A DNA stretch of 64,000 nt from Pseudoxanthomonas suwonensis. GTDB lineage: Bacteria > Pseudomonadota > Gammaproteobacteria > Xanthomonadales > Xanthomonadaceae. Below, piece by piece: positions 44,113 through 56,505 of this stretch (position 1 is its first letter; each line of letters starts with the position of its first letter). The translations under genes were made by a program, and so were the position numbers. Under the pieces are notes generated by a model. It saw only the letters and a program-made list of their open reading frames with translations, was not told the DNA's origin and searched no databases. The DNA lies in contig NZ_PDWP01000010.1 in assembly GCF_010093235.1 (NCBI RefSeq), forward strand, positions 51,455 to 115,454, written 5' to 3'.

Positions 44113-45792
44113 TCAGCGCCGCTGCATGTCCGGATCGCGCACGCCCTGGCGGCGCAGTTCGAGCACGGTGGGGGTGATGGCGGCGATCCGCGCGTCGATG
44201 CGCGCCCGCGCGATGTAGTCCAGGTCGCCCCGCTTCTTGAGCGTCTCCAGCTGGATCAGCGCCTGCTCGGGGCGGCCATTGAGGAAGGCCACCTCGGCAT
44301 GGGCCTCGCCGGCGCGCGCGCTGTCGCCGGCCAGTTCGCAGGCACGGGCGTAGGTGTGCTGGAACACCGCGTCGTTGGCGGAACGCGCCAGTAGCGGCCG
44401 CAGCACTTCCTGGGCGCGGCGTCCGGCCTTCTCGCCCCCCTGGGCGACCAGCACGCGGGCGTAGGTGAGGGCCACCGGGCGGCTGCCCGGATGGCGGCGC
44501 ATCAGTGCGTCCAGCCGCTCGTTCGCCTCCGCGTGCCGACCGGCCTGCGCCTCTGCCTCGGCCAGGGCCAGCGCGACCCAGAGGTTCTGCGGGTCCTGCT
44601 CCAGCAGTCCGGCCAGTTCGGTCGCGGCGGCCGCAGGCTCGGCAGCCAGGCGGACCACCGCGAGCCCATAGCGCTGGGCCGGCGTGAGCCCGTCGGGACG
44701 GGAGCGGCGGAGGGCCTCGTACTCGCGCACCGCCGCGTCGCTGGTGGCGGCGCTGAGGGCGCGCAGGCGTTCCTGGGCCCAGGCGAAATAGCCGGTGCCG
44801 CCCAGCAGGGACGTGCCGCTGCCCAGCGAGGCCAGTTCCAGCCCGGCCGGGAGCAGGGGATTGCCGCGACCGGCTGGAAGCGCCAGGGCCTGGTTCAGTG
44901 CGGGGGCTTCGGTGGCCACCCGCTCGACCCGGGCCACGCTCTCCCCGTCCACCTCGCCCACCGTGGTGGTGGCGGTGACGGTGCGGCCGCGGATCTGGTC
45001 GGCGCGCTGCTTGGCCTCGGCGATGCGGGTGGTGTTGACCGGATGCGTGCGCAGGTATTCCGGCACGCTGTAGCCGCCGGAGTTGCCGCGGGTGGCGAAC
45101 GACATGCGGGCGAAGAAGTCCGCCATCGCGTCGACGTCGTAGCCGCTTCGGGCCAGGGTGCGGATGCCCAGGCGGTCGGCTTCGTGCTCGTTGGAGCGGG
45201 TGTAGTTGATCTGGTTCTGCTGCATCAGGCCCATGGCGCTGACGATGGCCGCCTGCGAGGCCTCGCCGGAGGACGAGCCGCCGGCGGCCTGTGCCGCCAC
45301 CACGGCCGCGATCATGCCCAGCAGGATCGGCACCTGGTCGCGCTGCGCGCGTTCGACCCCGCGCAGCACGTGCTGCTGGGTGACGTGCGCCATTTCGTGG
45401 GCCAGGACCGCGGCCACCTCGTCCTCGCGCTCGGCGGTCAGCACCAGGCCGGCGTTGACGCCGATGTAGCCGCCCAGGGTGGCGAAGGCATTGATCTGGC
45501 GGTCGCGCAGCATGAACAGCGTGTAGTGCTGGTCCGGGCGGTCGCTGTGGGCACCGAGGCGGTTGCCCAGCGACTCCAGCCAGTCGTCCACCAGCGGATC
45601 GTCCAGCAGGTAGCCGTAATTGCGCAGTTCGCGCAGCATCATCCCGCCGTATTCCTCCTGGCGGGCGGGAGTCAGCAGTTCGCCGGCCGAGGAGCCGATG
45701 TCCGGCAGCCGCAGCCCGTCCTGGGCCGGCGCCGGCGGGGCCAGCATCAACGACAGCAGCAGCGTGGCGGCAAGCGGGCGGGGACGGGGCAA
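44113..45792 (-). CDS. bepA: M48 family periplasmic metalloprotease with TPR repeats (BepA)
   Basis: A 559-residue exported protein (signal LLLSLMLAPPAPAQD). The zinc site is HEMAH (132-136), with the third ligand Glu in RSNEHEADRLG. The protease domain is followed by a helical TPR half from about 330 to the end (ALALAEAEAQAGRHAEANERLDALMRRHPG split over repeats). BepA degrades or helps assemble LptD and other outer-membrane proteins. It is transcribed on its own, ahead of phoB on the same strand but separated by the Pho-box region. Confidence 0.9.
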   Translation of the reverse strand: MPRPRPLAATLLLSLMLAPPAPAQDGLRLPDIGSSAGELLTPARQEEYGGMMLRELRNYGYLLDDPLVDDWLESLGNRLGAHSDRPDQHYTLFMLRDRQINAFATLGGYIGVNAGLVLTAEREDEVAAVLAHEMAHVTQQHVLRGVERAQRDQVPILLGMIAAVVAAQAAGGSSSGEASQAAIVSAMGLMQQNQINYTRSNEHEADRLGIRTLARSGYDVDAMADFFARMSFATRGNSGGYSVPEYLRTHPVNTTRIAEAKQRADQIRGRTVTATTTVGEVDGESVARVERVATEAPALNQALALPAGRGNPLLPAGLELASLGSGTSLLGGTGYFAWAQERLRALSAATSDAAVREYEALRRSRPDGLTPAQRYGLAVVRLAAEPAAAATELAGLLEQDPQNLWVALALAEAEAQAGRHAEANERLDALMRRHPGSRPVALTYARVLVAQGGEKAGRRAQEVLRPLLARSANDAVFQHTYARACELAGDSARAGEAHAEVAFLNGRPEQALIQLETLKKRGDLDYIARARIDARIAAITPTVLELRRQGVRDPDMQRR

Positions 45793-45944
45793 GCGCGGAC
45801 TCCGTGGTGTGCCGCCAGCATGCGCGAGGCGCGGAGCGGCGGGTGAATCGGGGGTTAACCCGGGTGGGAGGGCCGGTAAGGCGCCCTTTCACCCCGGGCC
45901 GATACCATAGCCACTTCGACCTTGCAGTTCTGCCGGAGTTTCAC

Positions 45945-46232
45945 GTGTCCAACCAGAACCCTCCCATCCGCATCTATTCCACCGCCATCTGCCCCTACTG
46001 CGTGGCGGCCAAGAACTTCCTCAAGAGCCAGGGCCGGGAGTGGACCGAGATCCGCGTCGACCTGGACCCGGCCGAGCGCCAGAAGATGGTCGACCTGGCC
46101 CGGCGCACCAGCGTGCCCCAGATCTTCGTCGGCGATTTCCACGTCGGCGGCTACGACGACATGATGGCCATGCACCGCGCCGGGCGGCTGCTGCCGCTGC
46201 TGGACGGCCAGGCGCCGGAGGCCGGCGCATGA
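45945..46232 (+). CDS. grxC: Glutaredoxin 3
   Basis: A 95-residue thiol oxidoreductase with the dithiol site CPYC (Cys16, Cys19), the cis-Pro segment TSVPQIFVGD and the glutathione-binding GGYDDMMAMH. GTG 45945 is chosen because GGAG (45935-45938) is 6 nt before it and homology begins there. The stop overlaps the next gene's start (ATGA at 46229-46232), so the two redox genes are translationally coupled. Confidence 0.93.
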   Translation: MSNQNPPIRIYSTAICPYCVAAKNFLKSQGREWTEIRVDLDPAERQKMVDLARRTSVPQIFVGDFHVGGYDDMMAMHRAGRLLPLLDGQAPEAGA

Positions 46233-46618
46233 GCGGCGGCGGCGGCGACCGCGTCCGCGAGTTCACCGAGTTCCGCCAGCGCATGAACCAGCGCATCCTG
46301 GCCGAGCCCAACCAGGTCGTGCGCCGGTTCTTCGCCCTGGATACCCAGACCTACCAGGCCGGGGCGCTGGACGTGAAGACCAAGGAGCTGCTGGGCCTGG
46401 TGGCCTCGCTGGTCCTGCGTTGCGACGACTGCATCAGCTACCACGTGGCCCAGTGCCGCCAGGCCGGGGTGAAGCGGGACGAGTTCTTCGAGGCGTTCTC
46501 GGTAGGCCTGGTGGTGGGTGGCTCGATCGTGATCCCGCACCTGCGCCGGGCGGTGGACTTCCTCGACAGCCTGGAGGCCGGCGCGGCGGGGGATCCCCCT
46601 GCCCACGAGCACGGCTGA
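46229..46618 (+). CDS. AhpD-like carboxymuconolactone decarboxylase family protein
   Basis: A 129-residue helical protein. Cys65-x-x-Cys68 and His72 in LRCDDCISYHVAQC form the AhpD-type redox centre. The GVKRDEFFEAFSVGLVVGGS stretch is typical of the CMD family. With a CxxC it is more likely a peroxidase-type or thiol-redox protein than a decarboxylase. It is coupled to the glutaredoxin gene, which supports a role in thiol homeostasis (inference). Confidence 0.88.
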   Translation: MSGGGGDRVREFTEFRQRMNQRILAEPNQVVRRFFALDTQTYQAGALDVKTKELLGLVASLVLRCDDCISYHVAQCRQAGVKRDEFFEAFSVGLVVGGSIVIPHLRRAVDFLDSLEAGAAGDPPAHEHG

Positions 46619-46696
46619 GCGGGGCGGCGGGCCCGGCCGGACCGTCCGTCCGGGCCATGCTGCCAAGGTCGGAGTGGGTATTCAGCCGGGATGGGG

Positions 46697-46702
46697 CATA
46701 AT
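46697..46702 (+). promoter_or_regulatory. -10 candidate for isocitrate dehydrogenase gene
   Basis: CATAAT at 46697-46702 is the only A/T-rich -10-like site in the 161-nt gap before the dehydrogenase. Transcription would start near 46709, leaving a leader of about 70 nt. No convincing -35 is seen 16-18 nt upstream. Confidence 0.4.
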
Positions 46703-46779
46703 TTCAGCAATAACTTTCCCTCCCCGCGCTGCCGGACCCGCCACCCGGGACCTGCCGCGCCTGTCCGGAACTATTCCAC

Positions 46780-47784
46780 ATGACCCAGAAGATCACGGTC
46801 ATCCGCGGCGACGGCATCGGCCCGGAGATCATGGATGCAACCCTCTACGTCCTCGACCAGCTCGGCGCGGGCCTGGAGTACGAATTCGCCGATGCCGGCA
46901 TCGTCGCCCTGGAGAAGCACGGCGACCTGATGCCGAAGGAGACCCTGGACTCCATCGCGCGCAACAAGGTCGCCCTGAAGAGCCCGCTGACCACGCCGGT
47001 CGGCGGCGGCTTCACCTCGATCAACGTCAGCCTGCGCCGCCACTTCGACCTGTACGCGAACGTGCGCCCGGCCATCTCGTTCCCGAATACCCGTTCGCGC
47101 TACGAGAACATCAACATGATCACGGTGCGCGAGAACACCGAGGGCGCCTACCTGGCCGAGGGCCAGGAAGTGTCGGCCGACGGCGAGACCGCCTTCTCCG
47201 GCACCAAGGTCACCCGCAAGGGTTCCGAGCGGATCGTCCGCTACGCCTTCGAGCTGGCCAAGGCCACCGGCCGCAAGAAGGTCACCGCGGTGCACAAGGC
47301 CAACATCATCAAGTCCACCTCGGGCCTGTTCCTCAACGTCGCCCGCGAGGTCGCCGCGAAGTACCCGGAGATCGAGTTCCAGGAAATGATCGTGGACAAC
47401 GCCTGCATGCAGCTGGTGATGCGCCCGGAGCAGTTCGACGTCCTGGTCACCACCAACCTGTTCGGCGACATCATCTCCGACCTGTGCGCCGGCCTGGTCG
47501 GCGGCCTGGGCCTGGCCCCGGGCGCCAACATCGGCGAGAACGCGGCGATCTTCGAGGCCGTGCACGGCACCGCGCCGGACATCGCCGGCAAGGGCATCGC
47601 CAACCCCTGCGCCCTGCTGCTGGCGGCGGCGCAGATGCTGGACCACATCGGCCAGCCGCAGAACGCCGAGCGCCTGCGCAAGGCCATCGTGGCGACCCTG
47701 GAAGCCAAGGACTCGCTGACCGGCGACCTGGGCGGCACCGGCACCACCATGGGCTTCGCAAAGGCCATCGCCAGCCGCGTCTGA
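46780..47784 (+). CDS. NAD-dependent isocitrate dehydrogenase
   Basis: A 334-residue decarboxylating dehydrogenase of the TCA cycle, close in size to isopropylmalate dehydrogenases and the type known from Xanthomonas. Isocitrate-binding residues are in TSINVSLRRHFDLYANVRP and VRENTEGAY, and the metal-binding Asp residues are in NLFGDIISDLCAGL. Cofactor choice is readable in GTAPDIAGKGIANP: Asp267, Ile268 and Ala274 replace the Lys, Tyr and Val that make E. coli Icd NADP-specific. So it should use NAD. No leu genes are adjacent, which argues against LeuB. Confidence 0.88.
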   Translation: MTQKITVIRGDGIGPEIMDATLYVLDQLGAGLEYEFADAGIVALEKHGDLMPKETLDSIARNKVALKSPLTTPVGGGFTSINVSLRRHFDLYANVRPAISFPNTRSRYENINMITVRENTEGAYLAEGQEVSADGETAFSGTKVTRKGSERIVRYAFELAKATGRKKVTAVHKANIIKSTSGLFLNVAREVAAKYPEIEFQEMIVDNACMQLVMRPEQFDVLVTTNLFGDIISDLCAGLVGGLGLAPGANIGENAAIFEAVHGTAPDIAGKGIANPCALLLAAAQMLDHIGQPQNAERLRKAIVATLEAKDSLTGDLGGTGTTMGFAKAIASRV

Positions 47785-47810
47785 CCGCGGCGGCGGCAAG
47801 GGCACGAAAG

Positions 47811-47841
47811 AACGGGGCGCTTCGGCGCCCCGTTTCTTTTT
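47811..47841 (+). terminator. Intrinsic terminator of isocitrate dehydrogenase gene
   Basis: The stem AACGGGGCGC / GCGCCCCGTT with a TTCG tetraloop (47821-47824) is followed by TCTTTTT. It is a textbook rho-independent terminator 27 nt after the stop codon. Confidence 0.9.
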
Positions 47842-47870
47842 GGGTCGGCCGCCTGGTGGGAAGCGGGCAA

Positions 47871-47899
47871 GGAAAAGGGCGCCGATGGCGCCCTTTTCC
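47871..47899 (-). terminator. Terminator of the Bax-inhibitor-1 gene (bidirectional)
   Basis: The 13-bp inverted repeat GGAAAAGGGCGCC / GGCGCCCTTTTCC has a 3-nt loop. On the minus strand the GC core is followed by TTTT within the arm. It lies 23 nt past the stop of the minus-strand gene and backs up the preceding terminator on the plus strand. Confidence 0.75.
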
Positions 47900-47922
47900 G
47901 TTTTCATCGTCGCTGGGGATGG

Positions 47923-48678
47923 TCAGTCGCGCGACTGCAGCTTGGACAGCAGGCGCAGGATCTCCAGGTACAGCCACACCAGGGTGACCATCAGGCCAAA
48001 GGCGGCGTACCACTCCATGAACTTCGGCGCGCCCTGCTCGACGCCGGTCTCGATGAAGTCGAAGTCCAGCACCAGGTTCAGGGCCGCGATCACCACCACG
48101 AACAGGCTGAAGCCGATGCCGATGATCCCGGACTCGTGGATGAAGGGGATCTGGACGCCGAAGAAGCCCATCACGATCGAGGCCAGGTACACCAGGGCGA
48201 TGCCGCCGGTAGCCGCGACCACGCCCAGCTTGAAGTTCTCGGTGGCCCGGATCAGGCCGCTGCGGTAGGCGAACAGCAGGGCGAACAGGGTGCCGAAGGT
48301 CAGCATCACCGCCTGCATCACGATGCCCGGGAAGCGGGCCTCGAACACCGAGGAGATGGCGCCCAGGAACAGGCCTTCGGCCAGCGCGTACATCGGCGCG
48401 GTGACCGGCGACCATTCCTTCTTGAAGATGGTGACAAGGGCCAGGACGAGGCCCGCGATCATGCCGCCCCAGACATAGCCCATGCCGCTGATGCCGTAGG
48501 GGGTGATCTCTACCTGCGACCAGGAGAAGGCGCCGGTCAGCACCGCCAGCAGCAGGAGGATGCCGGTCTTGTTGACCGTGCCGTTGAGGCTCATCGCACC
48601 CGCGTCGCGGGATACGACGGCGCCGCTGCCGAGGTCGAGGAAAGTGGACTCCCTGAGTGCGGGGTTGCCGCTGCGCAT
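47923..48678 (-). CDS. Bax inhibitor-1/YccA family membrane protein
   Basis: A 251-residue protein with about seven membrane helices. Typical segments are GILLLLAVLTGAFSW, MYALAEGLFLGAISSVFEARFPGI split across helices, VMLTFGTLFALLFAYRSGLI and IAALNLVLDFDFIETGVEQGAPKFMEWYAAFGLMVTLVWLYLEILRLL in shorter parts. The conserved Asp-containing DFDFIE is the calcium-leak/pH-sensing region in family members. The exact role in bacteria is unsettled. ATG 48676-48678 follows AAGGAG at 7 nt. Confidence 0.9.
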   Translation of the reverse strand: MRSGNPALRESTFLDLGSGAVVSRDAGAMSLNGTVNKTGILLLLAVLTGAFSWSQVEITPYGISGMGYVWGGMIAGLVLALVTIFKKEWSPVTAPMYALAEGLFLGAISSVFEARFPGIVMQAVMLTFGTLFALLFAYRSGLIRATENFKLGVVAATGGIALVYLASIVMGFFGVQIPFIHESGIIGIGFSLFVVVIAALNLVLDFDFIETGVEQGAPKFMEWYAAFGLMVTLVWLYLEILRLLSKLQSRD

Positions 48679-48889
48679 GGTTCGCTCCTTCGAATCAGGA
48701 TGGACTGCGCTCAGGATACAGGGACTGTCCCGAGCGTGAGGTGACCGGCCGACCAGCGGCCGCCGGCGGCGGACGGGCGCCGTGCCGGAACAGGGTAGGG
48801 GAGCTGCGCAGGTGGGCCCGCGATGGCAGGCGCCGGATGGCGTGCCCTTGCGGCGGGCGCCTTCCACGCGAGGTTTGCGCCAGGAAGGA

Positions 48890-48975
48890 TGGTGCGAAAG
48901 GCGGGACTCGAACCCGCACGGGGGTTACCCGCTGGAACCTAAATCCAGTGCGTCTACCAGTTCCGCCACTTTCGC
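48890..48975 (-). tRNA. tRNA-Leu (UAG)
   Basis: The 86-nt gene has a long variable arm, acceptor stem GCGAAAG/CTTTCGC and anticodon loop TTTAGGT (anticodon TAG). The CCA end is encoded (48890-48892). It lies after a terminator and has its own TAGAAT promoter. Confidence 0.97.
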
Positions 48976-48985
48976 GTGCCGGCGC

Positions 48986-49016
48986 ATTCTAGCGCGCCGC
49001 ATATCGGGATCCGCAA
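48986..49016 (-). promoter_or_regulatory. Promoter of tRNA-Leu
   Basis: On the minus strand, TTGCGG (49011-49016) is followed 19 nt later by TAGAAT (48986-48991), which ends 10 nt before the tRNA 5' end. The spacing is slightly long, but the -10 is good. Confidence 0.6.
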
Positions 49017-49019
49017 ACG

Positions 49020-49044
49020 AAAAACGCCCGGCAATGCCGGGCGT
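49020..49044 (-). terminator. Terminator after tRNA-Lys
   Basis: On the minus strand, the stem ACGCCCGGC / GCCGGGCGT with a 3-nt loop is followed by a run of T residues (49020-49024). It ends the Pro-Arg-His-Lys tRNA operon 12 nt after tRNA-Lys and isolates tRNA-Leu. Confidence 0.85.
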
Positions 49045-49055
49045 CTTCTTCAGGG

Positions 49056-49131
49056 TGGTGGGCCGTCAAGGATTCGAACCTTGGACCTACTGATTAAGAG
49101 TCAGCTGCTCTACCAACTGAGCTAACGGCCC
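49056..49131 (-). tRNA. tRNA-Lys (CUU)
   Basis: The 76-nt cloverleaf has acceptor stem GGGCCGT, anticodon loop CTCTTAA (anticodon CTT) and T-loop TTCGAAT. The CCA is encoded. It is fourth in the minus-strand tRNA operon. Confidence 0.96.
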
Positions 49132-49209
49132 CTGAAACCTGAGCCGCTCAGTGTAATGACACTTTGCGACTTGTGCAAGACCCCTTTGCAGGAATTTGCA
49201 CCGGAAGGG

Positions 49210-49286
49210 TGGGGTGGCTGATGGGATTCGAACCCACGACCACTGGAATCACAATCCAGTACTCTAACCAACTGAGCTACAGCCAC
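49210..49286 (-). tRNA. tRNA-His (GUG)
   Basis: The cloverleaf has acceptor GTGGCTG and anticodon loop TTGTGAT (anticodon GTG). The base before position 1 (49287) is G on the sense strand and pairs with the C discriminator, supplying the G-1 that histidyl-tRNA synthetase needs. The CCA is encoded. Confidence 0.96.
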
Positions 49287-49320
49287 CACATTTGAAACAG
49301 CTCCCAGCCAGTGCCCATGA

Positions 49321-49397
49321 TGGCGCGCCTGGCAGAAATCGACCCTGCAACCGCCGGCTTAGAAGGCCGGTGCTCTATCCGGTTGAGCTACAGGCGC
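49321..49397 (-). tRNA. tRNA-Arg (UCU)
   Basis: The 77-nt cloverleaf has acceptor GCGCCTG and anticodon loop CTTCTAA (anticodon TCT), which reads AGA/AGG. The CCA is encoded. It is second in the operon. Confidence 0.95.
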
Positions 49398-49436
49398 ACA
49401 ACACGGTTTCGCATCGCCCTGCTGCCGACAACAGGA

Positions 49437-49513
49437 TGGTCGGGGTAGAGGGATTCGAACCCCCGACATCCTGCTCCCAAAGCAGGCGCGCTACCAGACT
49501 GCGCTATACCCCG
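49437..49513 (-). tRNA. tRNA-Pro (UGG)
   Basis: The 77-nt cloverleaf has acceptor CGGGGTA and anticodon loop TTTGGGA (anticodon TGG). The CCA is encoded. It is first in the operon and 70 nt downstream of the promoter -10 box. Confidence 0.96.
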
Positions 49514-49583
49514 GCGTTCTGGCTCCGGCTCCGGCAGGCCGGAATCCGGCTCCCGGAGCGTTTCGCGCTCCGTAAGGTCGGCT

Positions 49584-49613
49584 ATTGTCGTGAATGCGCC
49601 GAGCGCCTGTCAA
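49584..49613 (-). promoter_or_regulatory. Promoter of the Pro-Arg-His-Lys tRNA operon
   Basis: On the minus strand, a consensus TTGACA (49608-49613) and GACAAT (49584-49589) are separated by 18 nt. The leader then carries a small CGGAGCG/CGCTCCG hairpin (49555-49573). The site sits in the gap divergent from tig. Confidence 0.7.
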
Positions 49614-49756
49614 TGGCATCTTTGCGAATACTGGCGCGCCCGGCGTCGATCGGCCAAACTAGCGCGTTTTCCGCGCAGGCCGGCTGGATGTCGGTGCTGT
49701 CCGTCCACCTAACCGATTGACCCGCGGCCAGAGCCGCGGCGCAGGAGCCAGACCAC

Positions 49757-51052
49757 ATGCAAGTTTCCGTCGAATCCACGGGCAACCTCGAGCGCCGCCT
49801 GAACTTCAGCCTGCCGGCGGAACAGCTGGAAGCCGGTGTCAGCGGCCGCCTGCGCGAGATCGCGCGCACCGCCCGCATCAAGGGCTTCCGCCCGGGCAAG
49901 GTCCCGGCCAAGGTGATCGAGCAGCGCTTCGGCGAGCAGGTCAAGGCCGAGGTCCTGGGCGCCCTGGTGCGCGAGGCCTTCGACTCCGCGATCCGCGAGA
50001 ACGACCTGCGCCTGGCCGGCGCACCGCGCATCGACCGGGCGGGCGAGGGCGAGCTGGACTTCGTCGCCACCTTCGAGGTCGTGCCGGACTTCGGCGAGAT
50101 CGACGTGACCAAGCTGCAGGTCATCCGCCACACCGCCGAGGTCACCGACGCCGACATCGACCAGATGATCGAGAACCTGCGCCTGCAGCGCCGCACCTGG
50201 AAGAAGGTGGAGCGTGCCGCGGCCCAGGGCGACCTGGTGGTCGGCACCCTGTGGACCGAGGTTGGCGACTTCCGCCAGCCGGCCGAGGGCGAGGAGCGCT
50301 TCTCCACCGTGATCGGCTCGGCCCAGCTGCTGCCGGCGCTGGAAAGTGCGCTGGCCGGCCTGGAGCAGGGCGGCGAGCACGTGGTCGAGGTCGCCTTCCC
50401 GGAGAACTGGCGCCAGGCCGAGCTGGCCGGCAAGGCCGCGCAGGTCCACGTGGCCCTGCAGCAGGTTTCCGAGCCGGTCCTGCCGGAGGTCGATGCCGCG
50501 TTCATCAAGAGCTTCGGCGTCAAGAGCGGGCAGATGGACAAGTTCCGCGAGGACATCCGCGCCAACCTGGAGCGCGAGCTCAAGGGCGCGCTGATGAACC
50601 GCCTGCGCCGCGAGGTCGGCGAGCAGCTGACCGCCACCTGGGCCCACGTCGAGCTGCCGCCGCGCGTGGTCGAGAACGAGGCCCGCGGCATGCTGGCCCA
50701 GCAGGTCGAGCAGATCCGCCGCAGCGGCCGCGACCCGGGCCAGGTCCCGGCCGACGCCTGGCAGCAGTTCCTGGAGCCGGCGCGCAAGCGCGTGCTGGCC
50801 GGCCTGCTGGTCGGCGAGGTCGCCCGTCGCAACGAGCTGCGCCTGGACCCCAAGCGCCTGAATGAAACCCTGCGTCTCATCGCCTCGACCTACGAAGAGC
50901 CGGAACAGGTCATTGAGATGTACCGCAACGACCCCCAGCTGATGCAGGGACTGCAGGCCCGGGTGATGGAAGAGCAGGTGATCGACTGGATCGCCGAGCG
51001 CGCCCAGCACACCGAGCAGGCGCTGTCGTTCCAGGAAGCGATCCGGGCATGA
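49757..51052 (+). CDS. tig: Trigger factor
   Basis: A 431-residue ribosome-bound chaperone with prolyl isomerase activity. The ribosome-docking signature is [19 protein letters not shown]. The FKBP-type domain spans about 150-240 ([14 protein letters not shown] region; shorter and more divergent than in E. coli), and the C-terminal helical arms fill the rest. The order tig-clpP-clpX-lon-hupB is conserved in gammaproteobacteria. The ATG at 49757 follows CAGGAG at 8 nt or so. Confidence 0.95.
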   Translation: MQVSVESTGNLERRLNFSLPAEQLEAGVSGRLREIARTARIKGFRPGKVPAKVIEQRFGEQVKAEVLGALVREAFDSAIRENDLRLAGAPRIDRAGEGELDFVATFEVVPDFGEIDVTKLQVIRHTAEVTDADIDQMIENLRLQRRTWKKVERAAAQGDLVVGTLWTEVGDFRQPAEGEERFSTVIGSAQLLPALESALAGLEQGGEHVVEVAFPENWRQAELAGKAAQVHVALQQVSEPVLPEVDAAFIKSFGVKSGQMDKFREDIRANLERELKGALMNRLRREVGEQLTATWAHVELPPRVVENEARGMLAQQVEQIRRSGRDPGQVPADAWQQFLEPARKRVLAGLLVGEVARRNELRLDPKRLNETLRLIASTYEEPEQVIEMYRNDPQLMQGLQARVMEEQVIDWIAERAQHTEQALSFQEAIRA

Positions 51053-51149
51053 TGGCGCCGTGGCGGCGGGCTGGCTGGAGCCACCCGTCGCCGCAGCCGG
51101 CCGGAACACCCGGCCACGCACCCCCAACGACGCAAGAGGCGCCTCGAGC

Positions 51150-51779
51150 ATGAGCATGATTCCGACCAAAGCCCTGAACCTGGTCCCGATGGTGGTCGAA
51201 CAGACCAGCCGCGGTGAGCGCGCCTACGACATCTATTCCCGCCTGCTGAAGGAGCGGGTGATCTTCCTGGTCGGCCCGGTCGAGGACCACGTCGCCAACG
51301 TGATCATCGCCCAGATGCTGTTCCTGGAGGCGGAGAACCCGGAGAAGGACATCAGCCTGTACATCAACTCGCCGGGCGGGCTGGTGACGGCGGGCATGGC
51401 CATCTACGACACCATGCAGTACATCAAGCCGGACGTGAGCACCATCTGCGTCGGCCAGGCGGCCTCGATGGGCGCCGTGCTGCTGGCCGCCGGCGCAGCC
51501 GGCAAGCGCTACGCCCTGCCCAACTCGCGGGTGATGATCCACCAGCCGCTGGGCGGCTTCCAGGGCCAGGCCACCGACATCGACATCCACGCGCGCGAGA
51601 TCCTGTCCATGCGCGCCCGCCTGAACGAGATCCTGGCCCACCACACCGGCCAGAGCATCGAGACGATCGCCCGGGACACCGAGCGCGACAACTTCAAGAG
51701 CGCGGCCGAGGCCAAGGCCTACGGCTTGGTGGACGAGGTCCTGGAACGGCGTCCGGAAGACTCCATCCAGGCCGGCTGA
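51150..51779 (+). CDS. clpP: ATP-dependent Clp protease proteolytic subunit
   Basis: A 209-residue serine protease forming the tetradecameric core. The catalytic triad is Ser106 (GQAASMGA), His131 (VMIHQPLGG) and Asp180 (ARDTERDNF), with the same spacing as E. coli ClpP. The N-terminal propeptide is short. ATG 51150 is chosen; ATG 51156 two codons on is also possible. It is 97 nt after tig and 147 nt before clpX. Confidence 0.96.
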   Translation: MSMIPTKALNLVPMVVEQTSRGERAYDIYSRLLKERVIFLVGPVEDHVANVIIAQMLFLEAENPEKDISLYINSPGGLVTAGMAIYDTMQYIKPDVSTICVGQAASMGAVLLAAGAAGKRYALPNSRVMIHQPLGGFQGQATDIDIHAREILSMRARLNEILAHHTGQSIETIARDTERDNFKSAAEAKAYGLVDEVLERRPEDSIQAG

Positions 51780-51850
51780 CCGGCGCCGGCGGGCCCGTGA
51801 AGGCGTCCGCCGGCTACCTGAAACCCCGGTGACACGGGTCCGGCGCGCTT

Positions 51851-51879
51851 CTGGCGCGGTTCCGGCCCTGTGCTATTCT
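51851..51879 (+). promoter_or_regulatory. Possible promoter of clpX
   Basis: An extended -10, TGCTATTCT (51871-51879), lies 48 nt before the clpX ATG. The hexamer CTGGCG at 51851-51856 has 17-nt spacing but matches the -35 poorly. The extended TG may compensate. Confidence 0.4.
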
Positions 51880-51926
51880 CGCCCCCAACCCGCCCCGGCG
51901 GGACGCAATACTGGAAAAGCACAAGC

Positions 51927-53216
<1,290 letters not shown>

Positions 53217-53251
53217 CGGCCGCCCGCTGCCCCCGGCAGATGCTCCATCCG

Positions 53252-53288
53252 GCCCCCGCCACCCTCCGGTGACGGGGGCTTTCTTTTC
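53252..53288 (+). terminator. Intrinsic terminator of clpX
   Basis: GCCCCCGCCACC and GGTGACGGGGGC form a 12-bp stem with one mismatch and a CTCC loop, followed by TTTCTTTT. It separates the clp genes from lon. Confidence 0.85.
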
Positions 53289-53324
53289 CTAACCCATTGA
53301 TCCTGAAGGCGATTGCGGCCCCGT

Positions 53325-53360
53325 CTTGCATCGCTTCCGGGGAGCCCCCATAACGGGGGC
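53325..53360 (+). promoter_or_regulatory. lon promoter, with sigma-70 and heat-shock (sigma-32) features
   Basis: TTGCAT (53326-53331) and CATAAC (53349-53354) are 17 nt apart and can serve sigma-70. The same DNA reads CTTGCAT (53325), 14 nt, CCCCATAA (53346-53353), close to the sigma-32 consensus. The -10 lies in the loop of an inverted repeat GCCCCC / GGGGGC (53344-53360). A very similar arrangement precedes hupB. Confidence 0.6.
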
Positions 53361-53401
53361 AGGCGGCCCGCCGGCCGTCGCCAAAGTTTTCCGGAGCCTC
53401 C

Positions 53402-55870
<2,469 letters not shown>

Positions 55871-55943
55871 TGCGGCGATGCATGTCCTCCTCCGCGGAGG
55901 GCATGCATGGGCAGGAAAAGCCCGCCATTGCTGCATTTCCGGC

Positions 55944-55978
55944 TTGCGGCCCTCAGGGGCGCCCTGTATAACGGGCGC
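55944..55978 (+). promoter_or_regulatory. hupB promoter with inverted repeat around the -10
   Basis: TTGCGG (55944-55949) and TATAAC (55967-55972) have the ideal 17-nt spacing. GCGCCC (55959-55964) and GGGCGC (55973-55978) flank the -10. Transcription should start near 55980, leaving a leader of about 109 nt. Confidence 0.65.
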
Positions 55979-56088
55979 ACCCGCCACTGGCCCGGCCAGT
56001 CCGCGGAACCAGACCTGCCGGCACGCTCTCCACGACGCGACCCGGTCAAATCATCTCGCGGCAGCTGCCGCACAGGGAGTAAATACGA

Positions 56089-56361
56089 ATGAACAAAACC
56101 GATCTGATCGACGCCGTCGCCAGCGAAGCCGAAATCACCAAGGCCGAGGCCGCCCGTGCGGTCGATGCGGTGATCAACTCGGTCACCAAGGCGCTGAAGA
56201 AGGGCGACGCCGTCACCCTGGTCGGCTTCGGCACTTTCCAGGTCCGCAAGCGCGCCGCCCGCACCGGCCGCAACCCGAAGACCGGCGAGACCATCAAGAT
56301 CAAGGCCTCGAAGAACCCGGCCTTCAAGGCTGGCAAGGCGCTGAAGGACGCTGTAAACTGA
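56089..56361 (+). CDS. hupB: DNA-binding protein HU-beta
   Basis: A 90-residue nucleoid protein, full length for [16 protein letters not shown], the dimer core [22 protein letters not shown] and the DNA-wrapping arm tip with Pro in [11 protein letters not shown] are present. AGGGAG lies about 10 nt before the ATG. It is followed at 32 nt by tRNA-Val, which may be co-transcribed, since no terminator is seen between them. Confidence 0.97.
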   Translation: MNKTDLIDAVASEAEITKAEAARAVDAVINSVTKALKKGDAVTLVGFGTFQVRKRAARTGRNPKTGETIKIKASKNPAFKAGKALKDAVN

Positions 56362-56393
56362 TTGGCCCGCTGCCGAGGCGGGTTGCCTGACCC

Positions 56394-56468
56394 GGGTGCT
56401 TAGCTCAGCGGTAGAGCGTCGCCCTTACAAGGCGAGGGTCGGGGGTTCGAAACCCTCAGCACCCACCA
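56394..56468 (+). tRNA. tRNA-Val (UAC)
   Basis: The 75-nt cloverleaf has acceptor GGGTGCT/AGCACCC, anticodon loop CTTACAA (anticodon TAC) and T-loop TTCGAAA. The CCA is encoded at 56466-56468. Confidence 0.97.
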
Positions 56469-56505
56469 GCTTCGGCAACGATGTGAAAAAAATTGTTAGA
56501 CGGTC

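Noticed and set aside
48782..49093. Reading frame with ERRDSNPHGGYPL
   Set aside because: This is translation across tRNA-Leu, a well-known artefact of tRNA genes read in protein frames.
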